A DNA stretch of 64,000 nucleotides from Malachius bipustulatus (taxonomy: Eukaryota > Arthropoda > Insecta > Coleoptera > Melyridae), in the NCBI GenBank assembly GCA_910589415.1, contig OU342632.1, positions 52,627,341 to 52,691,340 on the forward strand, in the 5' to 3' direction. Position numbers and translations under genes: made by a program. The notes below the pieces were generated by a model. The model worked only from the letters and a program-made list of their open reading frames with translations. It had not been told where the DNA came from and did not search any database. Below are positions 22,790-30,351 of this stretch, piece by piece; position 1 is the first letter of the stretch; each line of letters begins with the position of its first letter.

Positions 22790-22978
22790 ATGTTGCTAAT
22801 TTTGGGATCGGTATCTGTTATCCTCAGTCTCTTATCTTGTTCGATCGCTCAAATTTTGAGAACCCATAATTTTTCTGGTTATCTAAACTATTACCTCAGG
22901 AAGAAACTATTCATCTATCTTATCTGGCTAACGTTTGCGAGTCTAATGTTATCTCTTAAGTTTTCTTGTGTTCATTGA
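22790..22978 (+). CDS. possible small membrane protein, 62 aa
   Basis: ATG at 22790 opens a frame whose first 20 residues are a hydrophobic stretch ending in small residues (LLSCSIA), like a signal peptide. A short polar segment with a potential N-glycosylation site (NFS) follows, then a second hydrophobic segment of about 20 residues (FIYLIWLTFASLMLSL). It lies in the gypsy spacer after pol. No family is recognised. A 62-codon frame in AT-rich DNA can easily look hydrophobic by chance, so support is weak. Confidence 0.25.
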   Translation: MLLILGSVSVILSLLSCSIAQILRTHNFSGYLNYYLRKKLFIYLIWLTFASLMLSLKFSCVH

Positions 22979-23166
22979 ACCAAAGGAAAACACTATCTTA
23001 CCGTTGTATCTACCTTATCTTGTCTTTTACCGTTATCTTATCTACTATCTATGTAGGGTGCTTTCCCGACAGTTTCCGCCCTGCTACGTGCTAAAGTGAA
23101 AACTGCTCTGCTTGTCCAATCAGACGACAGCAGATACCTTTTATCTTATCTTCCCTTACCTTATTT

Positions 23167-23468
23167 ATTAGCACCACAGTAAAATGGTGGCTAATGCTTA
23201 TCTTAGATATTCTTTTCAATGAAGGAAAGAAACTATCTTATCTTATCTTATCTATACCTATTAGTACCATAATGGAATGGTGACTAATGTTTATCTTAGA
23301 TATTCTTTTCAAAGAAGAAAAGAAATTATCTTATCTTACCTTATTAGCACCACAGTAAAATGGTGGCTAATGCTTATCTTAGATATTCTTTTCAATGAAA
23401 GAAAAGAAATTATCTTATCTTACCTTAATACCTTTACCTATTAGCTTCATAATGAAATGATAGCTAAT
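23167..23468 (+). repeat. four tandem hairpin repeats with compensatory changes
   Basis: Hairpins lie at 23167-23195, 23260-23288, 23343-23371 and 23440-23468 (spacing 93, 83 and 97 bases), separated by TTATCTTAGATATTCTTTT-type sequence. Stems are ATTAGC-ACCA with TGGTGGCTAAT (copies 1 and 3), ATTAGT-ACCAT with ATGGTGACTAAT (copy 2), and ATTAGC-TTCAT with ATGATAGCTAAT (copy 4). The C:G pair of copies 1 and 3 is T:A in copy 2, so both arms changed together. A single unpaired base in the 3' arm is kept in all four. Confidence 0.8.
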
Positions 23469-23773
23469 CATTATCTTCTCTGCGAATATTTCCTCAACAA
23501 AAAATAGAAATCTAAGTAAATTAGAGTTCTGAATTTGCAAAGGTGGCTCTAGATATTCAGTGCTGCTGTAAAGGAATCTGAACACTGATATCGAATACCC
23601 CTTTATCTCTATGATGAAAATGGCTTTCCCGTTTTCTTATCTCTCCAAGTGATGGAATTATCTTGATGTGTCTTTGATATCCAAGTCTATCCCTTTGTAA
23701 CTGGTAGTAGTTAGAACGACAATTGTCTAGTATCTCTATTGTCTCATGAGAGAATAGAACAATCTTCATTTAG

Positions 23774-23790
23774 TTTTTCTTCTATTACAG
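23774..23790 (+). promoter_or_regulatory. candidate 3' splice acceptor before ORF3
   Basis: TTTTTCTTCTATTACAG is a long pyrimidine tract ending in CAG, only 7 bases before the ORF3 ATG at 23798. The arrangement resembles the spliced subgenomic mRNA used for third ORFs (env) of some gypsy-like elements. Confidence 0.55.
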
Positions 23791-23797
23791 TGGAAAA

Positions 23798-24952
23798 ATG
23801 CCCCCCAGGAGGCAAGGCGTTCATCAATCTGATCCCAGGAAGAAGAGGTTCAATATGAAACTCTGGGCTGAAATGAAAAATATGCGTGATTTCGAAGTAA
23901 ATCCGGGTCTTCAGCCATGGCATGTCCAATTGGACAAAGATGTTTTTCTAGTGGAAAAGGAGCGTTATTTTAAATTCCTAACCGCGCATGCCGTATTAAC
24001 TCATGACCATCCGAGAGTTCCTATTGATGAGGAACAATTTGAAATTTCGAGAGAAATATGTCGAGAGAACGGTATAGACGTTCGTTGGTCGTTGAGCAGC
24101 TTCAATGCCAGACACCTTTCAACTGAGATAATAGCGGCGGAAAATCCTAGTGCAGATAGTGTCTCAGTAGGAAATTTGGCGTTCGTGGGAATTTATAACA
24201 AACCAAAACCATCAGAATTAGGCCGTTACAGGCCAAATAAATTCAAAAGAGGACCAAACCCTTCCTGCCTGCCCTCAGTACGGACAGATCCTGACGGAGT
24301 TCTAATCAGGGAACTCATCACACCATATCTAACATGTCAAGAAAAGGTTCTACTCGCTATAGCTTTCCCTTTTGATGATATTGCCCTTAAGAGGTGTAAC
24401 AAGAAGACTTGTGGGATCGACCTAAGAAGAACATATTACCCAGCCCTCATAGACCGGTACTCGCCATCGGGTAGAGATTTTACCCCTTTGCGTGATTTTA
24501 AGATGGCTTACGCTATAGACCGTTCCTATGCCTCACAGGTGCGTTTTGAGATACCTTGTCATTGTAGTCTGCTGTTGTCCCACATCATATGCAGAGGACT
24601 GCACATTTCTTATCTTCTTTATTGGCATTTTCATCACAATACCAACACGTCCCCAAGTGAAGGAGAACTTTTACTCCCTCTGACAACTCCCCCATTAGAC
24701 CGACTTGCTCCCACTACAGATATCCCTGCATATCAGATAGTTACCTTGGAGAAACCGAAACAACCTGTGCTTAAAGACTCAGAATTCTGGATAATTTTGG
24801 GCAAACGATTGGTCAAATTTTATTACAAATCGGGTTTTATCCTACGAAAATCTGAATCTCCATTTAACTTCGTAAATCGCAGAATCCAGGATGCCTGTGG
24901 AGTATGGTCGCCTAGTATGAAAGTTGCTACTAGAACGTCTTGGGAATGCTGA
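23798..24952 (+). CDS. gypsy ORF3, 384 aa, family not recognised
   Basis: The ATG lies 7 bases after a splice-acceptor-like sequence, and no stop occurs for 384 codons. The N-terminus is basic (MPPRRQG...PRKKRF) and there is no signal peptide. The protein is mixed charged and hydrophobic, rich in Pro and Arg, and has a Cys/His-containing hydrophobic stretch at about residues 252-275 (CHC, then LLLSHIICRGLHISYLLYWHF). I see no fusion-protein features, furin-type site, coiled coil or terminal membrane anchor, so it does not look like a typical Env. It is shorter than usual insect errantivirus Env proteins. It might be a nucleic-acid-binding accessory protein or a captured gene. An open frame of this length next to a young element suggests it is maintained. 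Confidence 0.7.
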   Translation: MPPRRQGVHQSDPRKKRFNMKLWAEMKNMRDFEVNPGLQPWHVQLDKDVFLVEKERYFKFLTAHAVLTHDHPRVPIDEEQFEISREICRENGIDVRWSLSSFNARHLSTEIIAAENPSADSVSVGNLAFVGIYNKPKPSELGRYRPNKFKRGPNPSCLPSVRTDPDGVLIRELITPYLTCQEKVLLAIAFPFDDIALKRCNKKTCGIDLRRTYYPALIDRYSPSGRDFTPLRDFKMAYAIDRSYASQVRFEIPCHCSLLLSHIICRGLHISYLLYWHFHHNTNTSPSEGELLLPLTTPPLDRLAPTTDIPAYQIVTLEKPKQPVLKDSEFWIILGKRLVKFYYKSGFILRKSESPFNFVNRRIQDACGVWSPSMKVATRTSWEC

Positions 24953-25194
24953 TTCTATTTCTGGTCACCATTTAAATCCTTTTCTATCTATTTTCCATGT
25001 ATCTTATCTCTTTTCTAAGCATATGTTTGTGAATACCTTTTTGAGTTGGCTGGTTATCGAACAAAGTTGTTTCCGCGTTTGCCTTAACCTAGATAGTTAA
25101 GTTCAAGCTTTTCCTAGACATTGAATTTGAATGTCCACAACTACCTAAAACAAATGGCCCTGTTTTGGAGGCTGTGTTTGTTCGATGGGAGATT

Positions 25195-25269
25195 CCCATG
25201 GCATTTCTTAGTCCTTCAGTGTTGGCGGTTTTTGAAACCCCAGGCTGAAGTAGTGTTCAAAACCATGGG
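25195..25269 (+). repeat. nested hairpin, copy 1
   Basis: The outer stem is CCCATGG (25195-25201) with CCATGGG (25263-25269). The inner stem is CTTCAG (25214-25219) with CTGAAG (25245-25250), and the apical stem is GGTTT with AAACC. A further small hairpin AACAG...CTGTT follows at about 25304-25318. Confidence 0.75.
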
Positions 25270-25484
25270 CAGTCAAACGTCAAATAGAACGGCACAGATC
25301 TATTAACAGCACTACTGTTATATCGAGAAATCGATTTACCTCAATCTCTGTATATATATGCCTAATTATATCTATCCCGCTACCTTGACTTTTTATGATG
25401 AAGTCAGAATTTCTGGATTTGTTTAGTTGTCCATTCTATCGGGTAGCAGCCCTGTTTCCGAGAGTTTTGGTTTGTGTGAAAACT

Positions 25485-25561
25485 CCCATAGCAATTTTCT
25501 TAGTCCTTCAGTGTTGGCGGTTTTTGAAACCCCAGGCTGAAGTAGTGTTCAAAACTATGGG
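25485..25561 (+). repeat. nested hairpin, copy 2, with compensatory outer-stem change
   Basis: The outer stem is CCCATAG (25485-25491) with CTATGGG (25555-25561). Against copy 1 a G became A on one side and the partner C became T on the other, so pairing is kept. The inner and apical stems are identical to copy 1. The following AACAG...CTGTT hairpin is also kept, while its loop differs. Confidence 0.75.
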
Positions 25562-26027
25562 TGGTTGAACATCAAACAAAACAGTGCAGCTCTATTAACA
25601 GCGAGCCTGTTATACCGAAATGTTATAACTTAATTTTAATTCTTGTATATACAATATCTAATTATAAGTGTTTATAATAATAATCAACTTAGTAGCATGT
25701 TATCTAGAAAGAATGCATGTACATTTTCTTTTATCTACTTAGCATTAAGGTTTTGTAATTATAAATTTAATCTGCATGAGCGAGTTAAATATTTCTTTTT
25801 GTATTGTATAGCTAGTTAAAGTGACTAACTGTGCGATATTATCTGAACAAATAGTAAACATGGTAGAAAACTTTTACAAAGTTTGTTTTTGTAAAACACT
25901 ATTCTCTCTCTTTTTCGATTTGTGTTGTCCTTGTTGGTCATCCACAATCATACCTTCATGTATACCCTTCTACGGGTATAGAAAGAACTAGAATTTTCTT
26001 CTAGTTTTTGAATTTTCTCTTGCATCG

Positions 26028-26040
26028 GTAAGGGGAGGTG
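26028..26040 (+). other. probable polypurine tract
   Basis: TAAGGGGAGGTG lies directly before the 3' LTR start at 26041. A purine-rich run at this place primes plus-strand synthesis in LTR elements. Confidence 0.65.
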
Positions 26041-27710
26041 TGTAACGTGAATACGTCACCTGTTGTCCTCTTTGCAAAGCTTCTCTCGTTTTAAAGAGAA
26101 TTGTAAAATTACAGTTCCCTACAACTCCCTATAATATAGATCGCATCTTTGAACTGACTACCCACACCATATTCTGGCGCTGGTACCGTCTGGATAATTC
26201 ACTACTAGATGGCATTGCACGTTTCGTTTCACTAGGATTTTGAGTTCCTTTCAGGAACCAAATAAGTTGTCGTTTCAGTCCGATCCTGAGTTCTTTTCAG
26301 GAACCAAATAAGTTGTCAACTGTCAATCAGATTTCAGTATCTGCCCATGACATTTCTCCTTTCACCAACCGAAGGCGAATTTCCTCTCCAGTTCACGGAA
26401 CTGAATTCACTTCCTTTTTATCTGTCCATCAAGAAAGTTGATTCTCTTGATCGTTCCCATCGAAGCCTGTTGTTCAGGGTAAGTCGCCATTACAGATAAT
26501 TTTGAAGAGAAGCTCTAATTTGATTATTACTTATTTTTAGCTTTGGGAATTTTATCTTAACTCTACCTTATACCTTTATCTTTACCTTTCCCTTTGGTAA
26601 ATACCTTACCTTCTCCGGTATTTACTAATATCCGGATTTATTGTCTATCGTGACCGAGGGAGCCATCTTGGACTAGGAAACAAAGGGAGCGTGGCCCATT
26701 TCTGTTCTTCAACTATCTAATTGATCCTTGCATCGTTTTCACTTATCCATGGTGAAATAAATCAACGTTTTGGTAAATTTTCAACGACAGCAGAACATTT
26801 CCCGGTACTAGTGCTGTTTTGGTTGTCCAATTCTAGGAGTCTCATCAGGGCGTCGTCTCTGCACCTGCTGCTTTCTCTGGAGACTTCAATGCCTGATTGA
26901 GCACCACCCCTAGCAAAGTCCAGGAGTTATTAATATCCTTTTTACTGTCAAAATAAAGACAGTTTTTACCTCAATCAGCTTCATCCCGGAAACTGTAAGT
27001 GTTGTCTTTTATTTTATCTCACCGATCATGACGAGGAAGGACTAGAAGATCAGTGCTAACTTAGTAAATTAATTAATTACCACTCACGAACTTTATCTTT
27101 CCCGATATAAATGATATCAGAAGTATTTTATTCTTTTGTACACAGGTGTACAAAGTAAAGGATCCTTTATTTTCAAACAAACTGATTGTTTAAACATATT
27201 TATATCAGATTTAAAGCTTTTAAAATAAGACAGGATAATTATTTGATTTTAATTAAACAGGAAATGTAAACCATAATTTGCTCATTAAACATCTGTCCAT
27301 TTTAACTTATTCTTTGAAAATCACATTAACATCTTTATAACCCTAAATCTACTTTTTATTAGTTCTTCATAGAGTTTAGGTAGCACAATAAAAATAAGAA
27401 CTCGAGCAAATCGAGTTAATAAGAACTGAAGAACTCTTTGGCATCCCTAATCTACCTTAGATACCTATATATAGGGTGTACCTTTTTAAATAATTAAAGC
27501 AGCAGAATAACTAGCACTCTGATAGTATTTGATTCAGTTTTCAAGTTATTCAACTTCATTGTCTTCAGAGAAATTTGTCGTGAAAGTTTCTTTTGCAGTA
27601 TTATCGTTTTGCCGAAACAACATTTTGCCCTTCGCTTGCACTGCAAGCTCTCGTTACTGCTACTTTCGACACTCCCTGAATCATAATTAATTATTTTTGC
27701 TCACGCTGCA
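26041..27710 (+). repeat. 3' LTR of gypsy element
   Basis: The LTR is 1670 bp and near-identical to 15105-16772. Differences noticed are GGTAAATTTTC against GGTGATTTTC, GATATCAGAAG against GATATCGGAAG, and one extra T in TTATTTTTGCTC. It is followed by the CTCC duplication. Confidence 0.93.
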
Positions 27711-27833
27711 CTCCTGTCTGTATCTATTAACGGGATGAACACCATATTGTCTTTTTTCACTCTGAGAAAAGTAACTGAGCAAGATATCGTCTTCCAAAAG
27801 CAGAAAATAATTCGACGTTTTCGTGAGCGACAT
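27711..27833 (-). pseudogene. PIF/Harbinger transposase, exon 1, 5' part
   Basis: On the minus strand ATG at 27833-27831 opens a frame reading MSLTKTSNYFLLLEDDIL, then SEKRQYGVHPVNRYRQE up to the gypsy junction. R-x-x-V-x-P-x-N-x-x-R followed by the GE(F/Y)H motif on the other side is the usual PIF/Harbinger N-terminus. The exon continues at 15104. Confidence 0.75.
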
Positions 27834-27912
27834 CGCTTAAACTAAATAATTAATCGCTTTGCGGTGGACAGAATGTCGCATATCTCCCACTACATTGTCG
27901 TCCACGATTTGT

Positions 27913-28513
27913 CGTGAGTGGAAAGTCTTGGACGACAGAGCGACAAAAAAGAAATTCAAACACGTAAAGAACAGATTGGGGCGGCCATACTGACACAAAA
28001 CATTCGCGACATATCGCTTAGCGACTAAGCGTGTCGTTCTGAATTCAACGTTGTTTGATATCTGAGCGATTTTTAGTTGTCAACACGCCAACATGGCTTC
28101 GTGTTTCAAAGAATTTTGATATCAGAAGTTCGTAGGCCTGTTCTATAGCAATACACAAAATAAATAAACATTTCAAAAACATCATTTCTACATCATCACA
28201 TTTTTACAGACATCCTAAGGTACTGGAAAAACCTTTCTGGATATTTTCGCAACTGTTTGCACAAATGATGAAACTCTCCATACTCCTGTCAGTATCTACG
28301 GGATGTACACCATATTGTCTTTTTTTACTCTGAGAAAACTAACTGGGAAAAACATCGTCTTGAAAAAGCAGAGTAATAATTCGACGTTTTCGTGAGAGAG
28401 AAATCGCTTAAAATTAATCGTTTTGCGGTGAACAGACTGTCGCATATCGCTCACTACATTGTCGTCCACGATTTTCCGCTCACGACAAATCGCTCGCCAG
28501 CCTGGCCGAACAC
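27913..28513 (+). mobile_element. PIF/Harbinger deletion derivative (MITE), copy 3, fused to copy 2
   Basis: The same family as 12598-13251, in the orientation of copy 2. The right end CAGCCTGGCCGAACAC is followed by TTA. The left terminal repeat is missing: the sequence passes from copy 2 (GTCGTCCACGA) into copy 3 (TTTGTCGTGAGTGG) through the shared bases CGATTT. It retains the MADF start (CCAACATGGCTTCG) and transposase exon 1 pieces, and lacks the interior. Confidence 0.75.
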
Positions 28514-28516
28514 TTA

Positions 28517-28960
28517 TTTAAATAATAAAATCCCTTCATTGCCATGCATGGAAATAGAAATGATGAAAATGATATCCAGCCCGCACTTACTCACATGTTC
28601 AGTGCAGTGTTGCCACTTTTACTGTTACAAAAATGGTATTATCTTTGTAGAAATGAACTTACAGCACTGCGGTAAGAAAATTGAATACTCTTAAAAAGTA
28701 AAGTTTGTCACAGCATACTCCGAGTGCACGAGTTACTAATCAGTGATCATCCTACTTACTGGCTATCTTACATAGTGATTTAGATCTAATGCATATCGTG
28801 AGTTTATGTGAGTTTATCATACCTTCTGCTGGTTTATTGTGTGAAGTACTAGTATGTGAAGCTAGTCTTTAAGAGTTGCTGAGCAACTGACCTAGAGGTG
28901 TCTTGTGAATTTTTTTTTTATTTATTTTGTGTGCTAGAATAAAATTAGTATATTATTATA
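28517..28960. other. intergenic, no gene seen
   Basis: No recognisable feature. Confidence 0.45.
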
Positions 28961-29879
28961 TGAAACAACAAAAAATCCAATATATAGTTTTGCAGATGAC
29001 AGTACACTCATATCTTCTTATACCTTAGATGCGCGAACATCTGCCATCGAGCACAGACTCGCAGGGAGCAAGAAGTTGCCATACTTAACAACGACTTACA
29101 AGACATTCTAGATTGGGGCGATAGAAACCAAGTTCAATTTAATGCTGGAAAAACCCATGCAGTTTTTGCCAGCAACGTTTTGGAGCCAGATATGGTGATG
29201 GCGGGACACTCTCTTACTCCATCGGTATCTCTTCGTTTACTTGGAGTGAGCCTCGGAGCCAACATGTCTTGGCATGATCATGTTGCAGGTCTGGCGAAGA
29301 GTGCTTCTCAAAAACTTGGAACACTCTTCCGCACGAAGAAATTTTATACACCACAACAGCTTCTCCTCTTATACAAGACTCAAATCCGACCATCTTTGGA
29401 GTACTGCTCACATGTTTGGAGCTCAGCTCCTAAACATACGCTGAAACTACTCGACTCTATCCAGAAAAGAGCCATACACTTGATTGGGGAACCAGATTTG
29501 ACAAAAAATTTAGACACACTCGAACATCGAATAAGAGTAGCTGACCTGAGTCTGCTTTACAGATATTTTTATGGAAAGTGTTCAAAAGACGTGGCCCGCT
29601 TGATCCAACCTAGAACAAGACCGGGCAGAAATACACGTCGAGCCGCAGACGCTCATCCGTATCAGGTTCAGCTCGTTACACCTCGTACCACCCTATTTCA
29701 GACTTCTTTTATGTATAGAACCGCATCACTTTGGAATAGCATTCCAAACGGCGTGTTTACCGAAGTAACCTACAGCGATTCAAGGCTAACGTGAATCGAC
29801 ATCTCCGCTCATGCACCGCTCCCAGAGCGTCATAGTGATTTCCCTGCAGTGCATGTGCATTCTCAATAAAAAAAAAAAA
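28961..29879 (+). pseudogene. 5'-truncated LINE fragment, reverse transcriptase C-terminal part (copy C)
   Basis: Starts at GAAACAACAAAAAATCC, within the palm region (SFADDSTLISSYTL). It continues through LGVSLGANMSWHDHVAGLAK, IRPSLEYCSHVW and RTRPGRNTRRAADAH to FQTSFMYRTASLWNSIPNGV. It ends in TTCTCAATAAAAAAAAAAAA. Open over 29180-29794 (204 codons) but frameshifted before that. It is the fullest 3' end of this LINE family in the window. Confidence 0.78.
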
Positions 29880-30330
29880 TGACCGATTATATCGTTCCTA
29901 TTCACACCTTTGCTTTGTTGATCAAATTTTTACAGTCCGGGTGTTATGAAGTATAACTCAATACATAGGTAAGTACAAATAATAACCTCGACAATTCATA
30001 AAAAAAAATAATAATTGGAATATTATTCAACAGAAGTAGAAAAATACACTTATGTACACTAGGTACTCAATAATTATACGTTCACTATTCGACAATATGC
30101 AATTTAGATAGTCATGCAGTTAGCTACTGCTTTAAGAAAAGAGGAGCATTACACGTATTTTATATTACTTGTGGGGAACCATTTAAAATGGACCAGAGTG
30201 AAATCAGTGCATTTGCTACAAAGCCGAAACAATACGTTAACAATAATGTAGTTATGATTACGTTCAAACATTGTTGAACTAGCATTGCAGACAGGATACG
30301 CTTAGCACCGGTATGCCCTCGCATATGATG
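29880..30330. other. intergenic, no gene seen
   Basis: No recognisable feature. Confidence 0.45.
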
Positions 30331-30351
30331 TGACGTCACCTTGTGACGTCA
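30331..30351. promoter_or_regulatory. two perfect CRE-type palindromes
   Basis: TGACGTCA occurs at 30331-30338 and 30344-30351, 13 bases apart, in a repeated TGACGTCACC context. This is the binding site of CREB/ATF bZIP proteins. No gene start is recognisable nearby, so function is unproven. Confidence 0.45.

Larger units (their letters stand above)
22550..23797 (+). other. gypsy spacer between pol and ORF3
   Basis: About 1.25 kb of mostly non-coding sequence, rich in TTATCTTA repeats. It contains a short membrane-type frame (22790-22978), four tandem hairpins (23167-23468) and a splice-acceptor-like site just before ORF3 (23790). Confidence 0.7.
24953..26027 (+). other. gypsy 3' region with duplicated structured unit
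   Basis: Non-coding; it holds two copies of a unit of about 290 bp (hairpins at 25195-25269 and 25485-25561) and an AT-rich stretch before the 3' LTR. Confidence 0.7.
15105..27710 (+). mobile_element. Ty3/gypsy LTR retrotransposon, apparently complete and young, with a third ORF
   Basis: The 12,606-bp element is bounded by two near-identical LTRs that start TG and end CA. It is flanked by the 4-bp duplication CTCC (15101-15104 and 27711-27714). The order is 5' LTR, primer-binding-like site, 1.1-kb leader, gag (17889-19280), pol (19124-22549, -1 frame), structured spacer, ORF3 (23798-24952), structured 3' region, purine tract, 3' LTR. Protease-RT-RNase H-integrase order assigns it to Ty3/gypsy. 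By eye the LTRs differ at only about four positions including two single-base indels, so the insertion is recent. It sits inside transposase exon 1 of the Harbinger copy. Confidence 0.93.
13255..27918. mobile_element. PIF/Harbinger coding copy (copy 2), interrupted by a gypsy element
   Basis: The element runs from GGGTTCG (13256) to about 27918 and is split by the gypsy insertion at 15105-27710. Without it the copy would be roughly 2.1 kb. It carries a transposase gene on the minus strand and a MADF/Myb-like gene on the plus strand, the two-gene set known for PIF/Harbinger. The left end jumps from the first 7 terminal bases straight to internal sequence (AATTCAACGTTG). The right end is fused to copy 3 with loss of both terminal repeats. 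With damaged ends and stops in both genes it is not expected to move by itself. Confidence 0.75.

Noticed and set aside
23798..24952. Calling ORF3 an envelope gene
   Set aside because: No signal peptide, fusion peptide, cleavage site or C-terminal anchor is visible; position alone is not enough.
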